From Prionace glauca (lineage: Eukaryota; Chordata; Chondrichthyes; Carcharhiniformes; Carcharhinidae): a stretch of 64,000 nt of DNA. Positions 44,777 through 55,745 of this stretch are shown here, one piece after another. The DNA lies in the NCBI GenBank assembly GCA_037974335.1, contig CM075760.1:63556515-63620514 (forward strand). The letters are read 5' to 3'. The first letter of the stretch is position 1, and the number at the start of each line of letters is the position of its first letter. The notes below the pieces were generated by a model, which was given only the letters and a program-made list of their open reading frames with translations, was not told where the DNA came from and did not search any database. Made by a program: the position numbers and the translations under genes.

Positions 44777-45000
44777 CAGCATGGTGGGACAGTGGGTAAC
44801 ACCGCAGCCTCACTGTGCTAGGGACCTGTGGGTCATTTGCACCTTTTCCCCGTTTCTGTGTGGGTTTCCTTCCCCAGTCTGAAAGACGTGCTGGGTTAGG
44901 GGGCATTGGGCCGGGCTTCAATTCTCCCTCAGTGTTACCCCAACAGGAATGTAGAGACTAGGGCAATTCTCACAGTAACTTCACTGCAGTGTTAATGTGA
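44777..45000 (+). mobile_element. tRNA-derived SINE
   Basis: catggtgggacagtgggtaa head, then ctgtgtgggtttccttcccc and ctgaaagacgtgctgggtta. The tail differs (actgcagtgttaatgtgag). Confidence 0.7.
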
Positions 45001-45271
45001 GCTGACTTATTAGTGACAGTAATAAATAAATTTAAACTGAAGGTCTATCTGCCGCTGTGACATTGCACCCTCTTGTTTAAAGACTCTGCAATGCTGAGAC
45101 TGGGGAGAGGAGTGAACAACAGGGAGCAGCATTGCTGCTTCTCTCCCCCCATTGAAACTGGGATTGTTGCTCCATCTGCTGCACCATCCCCACCACATCC
45201 ACTGGGGGCAACCTGGACAAGGGCTGCAGGCAGACCTCACTGCGCCTGCGCCACAATCACACCCATCGCCC

Positions 45272-45530
45272 GCGGCCATCTTGCGTTGTCAGGGGAGACG
45301 GCCAGCGGCCATCTTGCGTTGCCAGGGGAGACGGCCAGCCGCCATCTTGCGTTGCCAGGGGAGACGGCCATCTTGCGTTGCCAGGGGAGACCACCAGCGG
45401 CCATCTTGCGTTGCGAGGGGAGACGGCCAGCCGCCATCTTGCGTTGCTAGGGGAGACGGCCAGCCGCCATCTTGCGTTGCTAGGGGAGACGGCCAGCCGC
45501 CATCTTGCGTTGCGAAGGGAGACGGCGTCC
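45272..45530 (+). repeat. 33-bp minisatellite with eight YY1-like motifs
   Basis: Eight copies of ccatcttgcgttg at about 33-bp spacing (starts near 45,276, 45,309, 45,342, 45,368, 45,401, 45,434, 45,467 and 45,500; one unit is shorter). The unit core gccgccatcttg matches the YY1 consensus. Frames through it (AAILRCQGRRP) are open only because 33 is a multiple of 3. Confidence 0.9.
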
Positions 45531-46019
45531 TGCGCGCTGCTCTCTGGTTGACATCCCCTCCCGCACATGCGCCCAGGCAGTTCCATGTTAATCTTTTAAT
45601 ATTTTAAATTCTGATGATTATTATTCACAGTCTCACCCGTCAGACTTTCGGTTCCTTCTCCATTCGGGAAAATCGTTTCTGTTTTTATTCCGTCTGTTTT
45701 TCAATCACACCCGCGCGGTGCGCTCTGGGAAAATACTACAGCACATGCGCGGTTCCGCTACCTGTTTCTTATAAAAATATGTATTTTATTTAATTTTAAT
45801 TCCGCTCCTGGCGGGATTTCCGGGTGGGAATTTCTCTCACTTTCTACATTTCTCAACCGTCGGTTTTTCCTCGGCTGGGGGCGGGGCTGATGGTGACATC
45901 ACGGCAATATGGCGGCTGGCCCCGCCTCTCTTCAGGTCCCGGATGTTCCGCCAATGAGCAGCGGCCGGGCCGGAGTGGGCAAGAGGTGACACTGGGTGGT
46001 GTAGTGCCTGGGAGTGTTA

Positions 46020-46038
46020 CAGCGACCCCTGGTGGCCA
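46020..46038 (+). promoter_or_regulatory. CTCF-like motif
   Basis: agcgacccctggtggccag is close to the CTCF consensus GCGCCCCCTGGTGGC. It lies at the right edge of the CpG island. Confidence 0.5.
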
Positions 46039-46060
46039 GGAAGGGAAATAGCAGCAAGAC

Positions 46061-47593
46061 AGTCTCTGCCCAAAGGCTTCCCCAGATCAGCTGCTCAGAG
46101 ACACTGGGAATTTCTTCAACTGGAAACTTCAGCTTCTCACATTCACCCCGTGTTCAGTCAATGTTTAATAGACAAGCTGTGTAGTGAAATCAGAAACAAC
46201 TTGTTCACATCAAAGGGGATGGGAATCTGAACCATTCTGCTCAAAAAGCTCTGCTTGCCCTGAAATTTCAATGGATGATCATCATTTCTTGTCATTCAGC
46301 TATCTAAATTTTACTATTTCATAACTTTTCTTGTTTTGCCATTAACTGCTTTCTTTTGTTTCCTGTTGCCTTCTCTGTTCATTGTTACTTCTTTATTTGA
46401 TGTTATTTCCTATTTTTTTCACCTCATTCTCTTCAGAATCCCCAGATTCCCTATATATCCTTGCTAACAGTGAGCAGTTCTCAGTTTGTGTGTGTGTAAC
46501 CTGGAGTTTCATTAAGTTTTAATCTCCCATTCTGTGTATCCATGTAAATTTCTGGCATTCAAGCTTTGCTTTTGTTTGTAAATTGTTGTCGCACTAACAG
46601 AGACCATTCGGCCCATTGCTCACGTACTGTCTCAGTTGATGGGTTATCCACTTATTCTTTATCGGCACTTGCATTCAATATATCTTATATTCTTAATAAT
46701 TCCATTTGCTGGTCAAATATTTATCCACTTGTCTCTGAAAATTACTTATACATTATCCACATTACAGTTTGGCATGAACCATCGCATCCTCTAACAGTCG
46801 ACTGCTCAAACCACAGTCTGCTAATCGCTCCCTCCACTGCATAAAGATCAGGAGAAATGCCGCCATCCAGTCACGCATTGAGGGGCGAGCCGATTGTCTC
46901 TGCTCCTTTTCAACCTTTTCCAAACCTGCCTTGATTGGATACAAGTCTGAAAATCACTTCTGAACAGAATTGCTGCTCCACAGAAAATACCCCTATTTGC
47001 TCAGTTCTCCGGCGAGTATCGTGCTCTCTCAGTCCCTCACCATCTTTCCCAGTCTCTCTCTTAAACATGTCCCTGAGGTTAAAGCTAAGGTTTGAAGAGT
47101 CACTGAACGGACCCACGTGTTTGAACTATGTTCTCAACAATTCTGTGTGTGGGTTTACATGTGCCCCCTTGTGTTCTGAAATCTCTTTCCTTGTTCAGAA
47201 ACCTCGGATTCTGTTTCAGTTTAATGCCATCCGCAGCTTGTTCTCACTTTTTTTTGTTTTAATGTTTATTTGTCGGTGTTACAAAAGGATTGCATTAACA
47301 CTGCAATGAAATTGAACTTGTGAAAGGATTATTTTTTAGTTTATTCCTTGTAAAGTACCAAGTTTACATTTTGCTCCTTTCAACTCGCGCCCAATATAGA
47401 CATTGAAGATCCAAAGAGATTGAAGCCATTGGTTGAATAAATTGGAAGATGATTGAATGCCAACTAATGACGCTGTCGGCAATGAACCAATCAGCGAAGC
47501 GGTGGGCGTTACTCACCCTCTGCTCAACCCTTGAGTGAATCAATTTGAGCTTCAGCCCATTGCTGTTAGCTGTGCCAGGAGCTCTCTGCAAAC
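46061..47593. other. Unassigned; V3 promoter at right end
   Basis: No gene recognised. Within about 110 bp before the V3 start are gaaccaatcagcg (CCAAT) and aatgacgctgtc (CRE-like), as in TCR V promoters. Confidence 0.4.
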
Positions 47594-48204
47594 ATGCCAC
47601 CCATTACTTCGTGTTTATTCCTCACAGCGGCTGCTCTGTTAATCGGTAAATTCACAAGTTGCACAAACCCGTGTTTCACATCTTTGTTACTCATTAAATT
47701 AGCTCATAGGTAACAATTGATTGATCAACGATTGGTAAATTAACCAGATCCGCTTTGTCTCCACACGGCCTGTGGCAAACACTGGAGTTTAAAACCTATG
47801 GACAGTATTTGGTTTCTCTTTCAAGTTACATGAAACGCAGGCGGGGACTGATCCCCATAGACAGTGTCAATGTACGTTCATGTAAAGATTAGTATTCAAT
47901 CCAAACACTTCCCAGTTCCAGGTCCTGAGCTGTGGGAACTATGTTTAACTTTAGTGACGCCGATTTGTTTATCGGGCTGTAATTCAGGGCAAGAAGACAA
48001 TTCTGTCGGATAAACGTATTTTACTGACATCGTCTGATTTCATGTTGTTCTTAATTCTTACAGGACATTGTGGAGGAGACTCTGTTACGCAGACACCGTC
48101 TGCAGTCACAGTGAGTGAAAGAGATGATGTTCAGTTGTTCTGTAACTTTACAACTACAGGCAACAACCCGAACATATTCTGGTATTATCAGTATCCCAGT
48201 ATGA
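47594..48204 (+). pseudogene. TCR alpha/delta-like V segment, truncated (V3)
   Basis: Leader exon 47,594-47,645 (MPPITSCLFLTAAALLIG, donor G/GTAAAT) and V exon from 48,064 (acceptor TTCTTACAG) join in phase 1. The mature start GDSVTQTPSAVTV, first Cys (VQLFCNF) and FR2 (NIFWYYQYPS) are clear. From about 48,205 the sequence is no longer a V but matches repeat R1 in reverse, so FR3, the second Cys and the RSS are absent. It lies opposite in strand to V1 and V2. A broken V. Confidence 0.85.
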
Positions 48205-48485
48205 CAGAAAGGGTTAAGTGGCTCTGGAACAGAGCGCAGAACTTTCCAATGAATCTAACGTGTACAATCAATAACAGATCAATTATAGATTTTCTTATCG
48301 ATCATTCCCGCCTCATGTTAGTTTAAAAATCAGTTAAGTTCAGCAAACATACAGCAATTATAATTCCTGACAAGTTACTCAGCCAATCGCATTTTACAAC
48401 CCAGCATAATGATATCTCCTTCATCCATTTAAATCCGAGGCTGACTCATCTGTAATCAGTATCTGGGAGAATCAGGAAGATGAAA
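48205..48485. repeat. Dispersed repeat R1, copy c (reverse)
   Basis: The reverse complement of R1a/R1b: gggttaagt.g.tctggaa.agagcg, then caataacagatcaattatag and ttacaacccagcataatga. It interrupts V3. Confidence 0.8.
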
Positions 48486-48494
48486 CAGAGTCAA

Positions 48495-49190
48495 TCACTC
48501 ACAGAGTTTTACAGCACTGAAACAGGCCATTCGGCCCGACATATCTATGCCTCCCTTTTTAAACAACTAAAATGGTACCTATTGCCTGCGTTTGGCCCAT
48601 ATTCCTCGATAGCTGGCGTTTTTTTTAAAGACAAAATTATACCCGCCTGTACCACTAGCTCTGGCAACTTGTTCCAGACATTCACGACCCTTTGTGCGAA
48701 AAAGAAGTGCCTCTGGACTCTTTTAAATCTTTCCCTACTCACGTTAAACCTATGCCCTCTAGATTTAGACACCAATGCAGTTGGAAAAAGATATGCACTA
48801 TCTAAACTGAACTATGCCCCATATTATTACATGAACCTCTATAAGATAACCCCTCAGCCTCCTGCGCTCCAGAAAATAACCAATCTATCCAACCACTTCT
48901 TATAACTCAAACCATCAAGTCCCGTGAGCACATTCGTAAATCTTTTCTGCACTCTTTCTTGTTTAATAATATCCTTTCTATAATAGAGTGACCAGGGCTG
49001 TACACAGTATTCCAATGTCTAGTACAACCCCTGCATTCAATGTTCTCACCAATGAAACGAAGCATGTCGAATGCCTTCTTCACCATCATCTCCACCTGTA
49101 ACTCCACTTTCATTGAGCTCTGACCTTGTACCCCGACATCTCGATGTTTTGTAATTTTCCTAAACGCCCCACCATTTTGGTGAGTTAGTG
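48495..49190 (-). mobile_element. CR1-like LINE 3' fragment
   Basis: Minus-strand frames show SKSRGHRFNVSRER, FFAQRVVNVWNKLPELVVQA and the upstream part with QSSMKVELQVEMMVKKAFDM. Confidence 0.85.
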
Positions 49191-49410
49191 ATTCGTGTTC
49201 AGCCCTTGCAGGTTTGCAGGCTGGTTTCGATATATTAACAAATAATGTCTTTGTAAACAATCCTGAATTGCTTCCTGGTGGAAAGCAATTCTGTCAGCAT
49301 CAGTGGAGTGAGAATTTGTGGTTTTGCTTCCGAACTGGAAATGTCACAGGGGCAACAGGCTGAGAACAAACACAGATAGTGAAAGGCAGTGATAGGATGC
49401 AAAGCGCAGG

Positions 49411-50110
49411 ACAGATGATGTAGTTAAGAGTTCACATGGTGTACTTGCCTTTATTAGCAGAAGCATTGATGAGACGAGCTCAGGAATTATGCTGGTGCTG
49501 TATAAAACTCCCATGATGCCACGGTTAGTGAACCATGTGCAGATTCATTCGGATGATACTGGTGCCAAACTACTTTAACAAGGAGAATAGTTTCGATTCA
49601 GTACGCATTCGAGGGTTCAGTTCACTACACATACAGATATTGTTGAATTAGAAAGGATATTAAGTGAATTGAACGGGATGCAGCCTGGGGTGAAGTTTGT
49701 AGCGATGAAAAGAGGCTGGATAGGCTGGGGCTATTTACCTTAATGTGGAGAAGGATGAGGGGAAACGCACTGATTTGTACCAAACTATGAGGGATATAGA
49801 TCATCCAGATGAGAATAACCATTCTGCTTAGTAAATTTGTCAATAACCAGGGGCATAGATTTAAGGATAGGAACATGATATTGAAAGGGGACTTGCAAAA
49901 AAAAACTCGTTAACCTAGATGGCGGTGGGAATCGGGAACTCACAGCCGAAAGTATGGCAGGGGAAAGAACATTCACATTTAAGAAGCATTTAGATGAACA
50001 CTTGAAAAGTCATAGCATGCAAAGAAGAGAACTACCTGAGGCAAAATGGGATGTGATGAGATAGGAGTTATATGGCCGAAGGGCCTCTTTCAATGCTGAA
50101 AATCTCCATC
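49411..50110 (+). mobile_element. LINE remnant, plus strand
   Basis: Decayed CR1-like 3' part (tggtgtacttgcctttatta near 49,438; ggccgaagggcctctttcaa near 50,074). No intact frame. Confidence 0.6.
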
Positions 50111-50304
50111 ACTACATTATCTCTTCTAGGAAGTTAACAATAACTCAGCATTCATTCAGAACAATAACGGGGGCTGTGAGAACTGTATTATGGCGCTTAC
50201 ATCTTCTAAGTCCTGTATCTAAAGCCCAATCGTGTCTGATTTCAGACAGACGGGATACACATTGGTCTAAATTGATGAAACCCAAACACGTGCTGATGTG
50301 TGTT

Positions 50305-51823
50305 TTAGCCAGTGAGCTTGGTGAAGGGGCTCAGTAGAACCTTCTTCAGGTCCTCTCGGAACTTAGTCTGAGCGACTGCGTAGATGAAGACGTTGTTGCA
50401 GGAACTGACTAGCTGGAGCATGTTTGCTGTTTCCTGAAAGATGTACCGTGGGTCTTTGAAATCCAGGCTGGTGCGGTAGCCCAGACCTGTAATCCACACA
50501 TAGAGGAAGTATATGATATAGGTGACCCAGAGGAGGAGGAAGCTGAGGGCGATGGCAAACAGCAGGATGATGGACCTCTTGCGGTTGGCCATCTCTGGGT
50601 CCCCGTGACCCTCCGTGCCCCGGAGTCTACTGCGAGCTCTGCTGGCCACTAAGATGTGTTTTACGGTTTGAGCATTAAGAAGCAGGATGAGGAGGAACGG
50701 GAGAAATGGGGTTAAGATGTTATCCAACAAGTCAAATGCCTGCCAGGCGGGCAGCGTGTAATAACTGGGCTTAAAAACACAGAACCAGGGCACCCCGTCC
50801 AGGATGTACAAGGGCTGGAAAGTGAAATAGAATGGGACATTCCTGACACAGCTCAGGACACAGACTATTCCTATAACCAGCAATGGTGTTTTCTCGGTGC
50901 AGTATCTGGTCTTCAGGCTCTGGCAGCAGATGGCCACAAAACGGTCGATGGTAAAAGCCACTGTCAACCAGACAGATGCATCCCGGGTAAAATAGACCAG
51001 CAGATTGGTGAGTGTACATGCGGGAGTGGTAGACAGGACGCTGTTCTGAAAGTAGATGCGGCCAATCCGGTTGAGGATGACGGCACTGATGATGACAAGG
51101 AAATCTGTCAATGCTATCGCGATCAGGTAGTAGGTGATGCACCCTGACAGTCCGCACCGTCCTCGGGATAAGATTACGATCGTCACCAGGTTGGCTGAAA
51201 TAGAAAGAGGCAGAGAGAGGTCTTACTGGGAGGGATGTAAACACCAGCCGCTGCGCTCTCCAATCAGTTACTGAATACGACCCCATCCTTCACTTTGCCA
51301 ACTCCAGGCTCCAGTGATTGTAAAGTCTTGGCAATGACATGACATTCAAAACTGGATTAATGTTTTTTAAGTTAGGGGGAATCAGTCCAAATTTTAATTC
51401 CGCGCTCTGGTCACTGAGGTGATCCCCTCAGATAACTATCAAATTTCAGATTCTCCGAAAATTTACTGTCACTATTCTTCATCGTACTAATCCCATCCCT
51501 CCATCAGCCCTATCAGCCCCCATTAAGGCACCGTCTCTCTTTTTATAATCTCGTTCTTCAAATTGTCAATCCCTCCAACATTTCGCCTTTCCAGAATATT
51601 GTAACATGCTACCACTGTCTGAGATCACACCGTATCTCCGAGTGTGGACTTTAATGCCCCTGATAAAACCAAATGTTCAACAATAAAAAGGTTCATGTTT
51701 ATGCAACGCCATACATTTCACGTCATGAGAATAATTTGGGATCTTTCACCAACCAGGAACACCAACGGCGGCGAGAATGGGATAAGAAATAGCGAAGAAG
51801 AGACCTTTCGCTGGTCCATGCAT
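50305..51823 (-). CDS. GPR139-like class A G-protein-coupled receptor (two exons)
   Basis: Exon 1 is 51,823-51,754 (MHGPAKGLFF, then AISYPILAAVGVP) with donor G/GTTGGT. Exon 2 is 51,194-50,305 (acceptor CTATTTCAG). The phase-1 junction in TM1 gives VP-ANLVTIVILSRG. The product is about 319 residues. TM2 has ALTDFLV, TM3 ends TIDRFVAICC (Asp near residue 107), TM5 has PFLLILLLN, TM6 has RSIILLFAIALSFLLLW and TM7 ends FIYAVAQTKFREDLKK. It is a paralogue of the 8,910 gene and shares RCGLS, RYCTEK, NILTP and TVKHILV.SRAR. It has the short N-terminus normal for the group. The donor GTTGGT is weak but keeps GT. Open throughout, probably functional; ligand unknown. Confidence 0.9.
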
Positions 51824-52884
51824 CCTCTCCCAGAAAGTGAAATGAAGCTGAGAGCTGCGCTCTGCAGTGGTTTCATTGTGTCCCACATTTATTCTGAGTG
51901 AACGTCTCCAGAGGAATAATTAAGTTAGAAATAGCACCTTAGTTACAGACCAGTGAACAAACAGATTCACTCACTGTTTGGTACCTCTATATTGCACCAT
52001 TGGCAAGGGGGATTATCTCATTGTATACCTAACCAAACTGCTGCTTGCTCATTCCATGGTTACCTTCACCTCCCACAAACATTGCCTTCGTGTCTACATC
52101 AAGAACAGCAGGTGAGGGGGGATATTGATCTGGGTTTCAATCTCAAATTCAAAGACCATCTCTTCTCATTTCTGCCCAATTCCATTTTGCTCACGGATAT
52201 CAGAATAGTTATTTCCTTCTGAGAGTTTTGGAAACAGAAATTAGAAGTATGAGTAGGACATTCAGTATTTCCGAGTCTACTCTGCCCTTCATTTTGATCA
52301 TGAGTGATCATCAAACTGCGTTCCTACTCCCTAATTCTTTTTATTAGATGTACATCGGAAACACCTGAAGTCACTTTGACCGTTTTGCACATCTTATCCT
52401 CCTGCTCTCACATTCAGCGAGCACAGGATGGATTTCACAGAAATGACCAATGATAACGGAGGTTAATATGCTATATTTCCCTTAAGAAGTGATACAATGA
52501 ACCTGTTTTCCGATCGACAGACAGCAAGTGAAACACATTTTAGCTACGGAATTCACCTTGGACTTTATTATTTTGGGGAGAAATAATTGCAATCCTGCAT
52601 TTCATTTGTTTATTTTCTCACATAAACCTCTGTCATCTAAAGTTTTATTATCGAGCAGATGTGTAAATCATGTTTGGAGGAGTAAGCTTGATGAAAGTTA
52701 CTCTTTAACTCTTCTTTGAAATAAAGGAACAGTTGGTGTCACACATCAATAACCATTCGATTGGAGAAGGCAATTTTTGAGCAAGTGTGTTTGTGTGTGT
52801 ATGTGTTGGGAGAAAGGCCTAGTATCATAGATCAGAGTGCTGTCGTTTGCACGGTGTGACTCGTTGCAATGTGGACTGCATCCC
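51824..52884. other. Upstream of the GPR139-like gene
   Basis: No other gene recognised. Contains short repeat-derived phrases (gagtaggacattcagtattt near 52,250). Confidence 0.4.
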
Positions 52885-53608
52885 GGGGTACAAAAAGAAA
52901 TGGCAGAAGTAATAGCAAATACATTCGTTAACAAAGAACAAAGAACAATCCAGCACGGGAAACAGGCCCTTCGGCCCAACGAGCCCGCGCCGCCACATCA
53001 CCCTGCACCTATTCTACCCTGCATATCTATGAATGGAACCCTACTCAGTCAGATTCAGGGAAGAAATAGTGTCGATTTGGTAAAAACCGATTAGCCTGAG
53101 AGCACATCTTTGGAGTGTGGGAGGAAACCGGAGCACCCGGAGGAAACCCACGCAACCACAGGGAGAATGCGCAAACTCCCACAGACACAGGCCCAAATCC
53201 ATGTGCCTGCACAGCCAGCAGTGCTAGTCACTGAGCTGTTGCGGCGCCCATCTACCGGTCCAGGATCAAGCACACACACCGACACGAAGTTCTAGGCCAC
53301 TCCTGGAACTTCCAAGAGCAGCCCAGGCACGACCTGCCGTGTGAATGCCCCTCGTTTGACACGAGGTGGACCTCCACCTGTGGAATTCGTTGTATTTTAT
53401 CAAAATTTGCTGGACTCTGTGGAAGTGCTGATTGGAAAACAACTAATGTAACGCCACTATTTAAAACAGGAGGTCAACCAAAGGCAGGTAACGACAGGGC
53501 AGTTAGCTTAACATCTGTGGTTGGGAATATGCTGGAATCGATCATTAATGAAGAAATAGCAGGGCACTTGGAAAAGAATGGTTCAATCAAGCAGACACAG
53601 CGTGGATT
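52885..53608 (+). mobile_element. CR1-like LINE RT fragment interrupted by SR-A
   Basis: The left piece is 52,885-52,930 (caaaaagaaatggcagaagt) and the right piece is from 53,384 (DWKTTNVTPLFKTGGQPKAG type; LTSVVGNMLESIINEEIAGH). SR-A lies between them. Confidence 0.85.
52931..53383. repeat. Dispersed repeat SR-A, copy 3 with target duplication
   Basis: The element is flanked by ATTCGTT on both sides (52,924-52,930 and about 53,384-53,390), a 7-bp target-site duplication. This fixes the ends of SR-A and shows that it moves as a unit. Confidence 0.85.
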
Positions 53609-53948
53609 GATGAATTCTTTATTAAATGTAAAACACAGCGAGACTATGAAGTGAGTAAAAAAAGTAAACTATTCAGCTGGATAAACTTGTGTCATTTTTG
53701 GAAAAGTCAGAGGTATGAAATCAGCATAAAGCTCTGAAGAATATTCTCTAAACAGACACATGGCAGATACTGATCATTGGAAGTATTTGAAACGCTTTAA
53801 ATTCTACCGCTTTCACATCGCATTTTGTAACTCCCTGTTGTCCATCTCAATTGCTCACACATCCACTCAAGATCACCCATCTGTAAATTCAGACTGTTCC
53901 TTGTTTCGCGGATTATGGTACGTTTGATGCAAGAAACACGCAGCCTTT
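53608..53948. repeat. 5' part of a duplicated tRNA-Thr unit
   Basis: Matches 61,392-61,730 (gaattctttattaaatg, cagctggataaact, aaagctctgaagaa). The unit with its tRNA is duplicated about 7.8 kb away. Confidence 0.7.
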
Positions 53949-54021
53949 GGCTCCATAGCTCAGTGGTTAGAGCACTGGTCTCGTAAACCAGGGGTCGCGA
54001 GTTCGACTCTCGCTGGAGCCT
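53949..54021 (+). tRNA. tRNA-Thr (CGT)
   Basis: 73 nt. Acceptor GGCTCCA pairs with TGGAGCC, discriminator T. D-arm TAGCTCAGTGG; anticodon stem CTGGT/ACCAG with loop CTCGTAA (anticodon CGT). T-arm GCGAG TTCGACT CTCGC. All four stems pair. No clear T-run terminator follows within 15 nt. Confidence 0.95.
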
Positions 54022-54224
54022 GCTTAACTCTTCCTGGAAAATATAGTTTAAAGTACACACAGCAAGTGCAACGGAGTTTGAAGTGGATGAAGGCAGCTCA
54101 CATGAGAGTCGACATTTCCAACGTGACTTTAAAAAGTGATTAGTTATTCCCATGATCATGAAAGTATCAAAAAGAGGCATGTTTGAAAAAGTGGGTGGTT
54201 TTGTTTGTACATAGGAGCGCAGGA

Positions 54225-55145
54225 AGTTAGTTTGTTAGCAATCAGTTAGAAAGGGAAATGGCATTTTGACCTTTCTTGTCAAAGGAATGGAGTTCAGCAA
54301 TAAGTCGTTATTACTACAGTTCAGAGGGTTTATTGAGACCGCATGTGGGAAATTCTTCTCAATGCTGGTCTCCATATTTAAGAAAAGATATTCTTGCATT
54401 GCAGACAGTGTGGTGAAGGGTCGTTAGTTTGCCCCGTAAGCTCGGGTTTACGCTGTGATGAGGACTTGAGGAAATTCGGTTGAAATTCTCTTGCGTTTTG
54501 AGGAATGAGAGGGGATCTCATAAAAACCTGCTCCATTCTGAATGGGATCGAGAGGGTGGGCGCTGAGAGATTGTTTCCACTGGGCGGGAATCTAAAACAG
54601 CATCAGCAAAAACAGTGTTTAGGGCAGTCTGGAGCTTGTCCATTCTCCCCGTTTATACATAGGTTTCCTCCCGGTACCCCGGTTTCCTCCCACAGCTCAA
54701 AGATGTGCTGGTTAGGTCGATTGGACTTGGCAAATTGTCCCTAAGTGTCCAAAGGTGTGTAGGTTAGGGTGATTAGCAGGATGGGTGTGTGGGGCTGCGG
54801 GAATGGGACCTTGATGTGGTCTCAATCGCATAGTCGTTGCAGAGTCAGACGGGCCGTATGGTCTCTTTCAGCAGTGCAGTGGTTCTATGAGATCAGAGGA
54901 ATTTACTTCACACAAAGTGCTGCGCATCTTTGAAACTCTCCCCCAAAGAGGGTTGTCGCTGCTCCTTCATTGAACACGTTTCAGACTGTGATGGAAAAAA
55001 AAATACGGTCTGTCTGGGAATTGAGGGATATAGGGAGCTAGTGGGAAAATGGAGTTGAAGCCCAAGGTCGGATATGATGGCATTGAATGGTAGAGCAGGT
55101 TTGATAGGCCGAGTGAACCATTCCTGCTTCTATTTATTGTGTTCA
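54225..55145 (+). mobile_element. CR1-like LINE remnant with nested SINE
   Basis: RT-tail phrases (aagaaaagatattcttgcat, atgagaggggatctcataaa) on the left and 3' UTR phrases (gattgaatggtagagcaggt type near 55,083) on the right. A SINE lies between them. Confidence 0.75.
54618..54893 (+). mobile_element. tRNA-derived SINE body and tail nested in a LINE
   Basis: ggtttcctcccacagctcaa, aaagatgtgctggttagg and gacgggccgtatggtctctt in SINE order. Confidence 0.85.
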
Positions 55146-55199
55146 TGTGTATGAGAAAAACAGTAAATCATGTTTTTAATAAAAACAGATTGCTCCAAA

Positions 55200-55745
55200 A
55201 GTTCTCAGCAGGTTGGGAAGTCTTGTTGAAGTTGTACAAGACATTTTAAGGGCACATTCGTAAAACCGTGTGCAAATTCTGGTTATCCTACTATAGAAAA
55301 TGTGCAGAAAAGATTTATTAGGATTTATTAGTACTTGACGGATTGAGTTATAAGGAGGGACTTTTATTTTCTCTGGAGGGTAGGAGGCTGAGGAGTGACC
55401 TTATAGAGGTCTATAAAATAATGAGGGACATAGACAAGGTAGATAGTCAATATCTCTTCCCAAAGGTAGGGGAATATAAAGCTAGAGGGCTTAGATTTAA
55501 GGTGAGAGGGGAGAAATCCAAAAGTGTCCAGGTGGGATTTTTTTTACTTCATACAGAAAATTCCAGGGGTAGTAGTGGATGCGGGTACAATTTTATCTTT
55601 AAAAAAACATTTAGATAATTATATGGGTACGATAGAAAAAGAAACATATGGGCCAAATGCGGGCAATTGGGATTAGTTTAGGGGTTTAAAAAAGGATGGC
55701 ATGGACAAGTTGGGCCGAAGGGCCTGTTTCCATGTTGTTAACCTC
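55200..55745 (+). mobile_element. CR1-like LINE 3' fragment
   Basis: The frame 55,343-55,618 reads LEGRRLRSDLIEVYKIMRDI and KARGLRFKVRGEKS. The end ggcatggacaagttgggccg matches 24,400-24,915. Confidence 0.85.

Larger units (their letters stand above)
45170..46060. promoter_or_regulatory. CpG-rich island
   Basis: The densest CpG stretch in the window. It includes NRF1-like cores (acatgcgc at 45,565 and 45,743), a YY1-like aatatggcggct near 45,907, a CCAAT at 45,951 and tgggaaaatactaca resembling part of a ZNF143 site near 45,728. It looks like a housekeeping-type promoter, but no coding exon was recognised on either side. Prediction from motif content only. Confidence 0.5.

Noticed and set aside
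45073-45607. Frames with repeated AAILRCQGRRP or LAVSPGNARW
   Set aside because: Products of a 33-bp repeat whose length keeps frames open. The DNA motif, not the protein, is the notable feature.
47364-47600. 78-codon minus-strand frame
   Set aside because: Antisense of the V3 promoter and leader exon.
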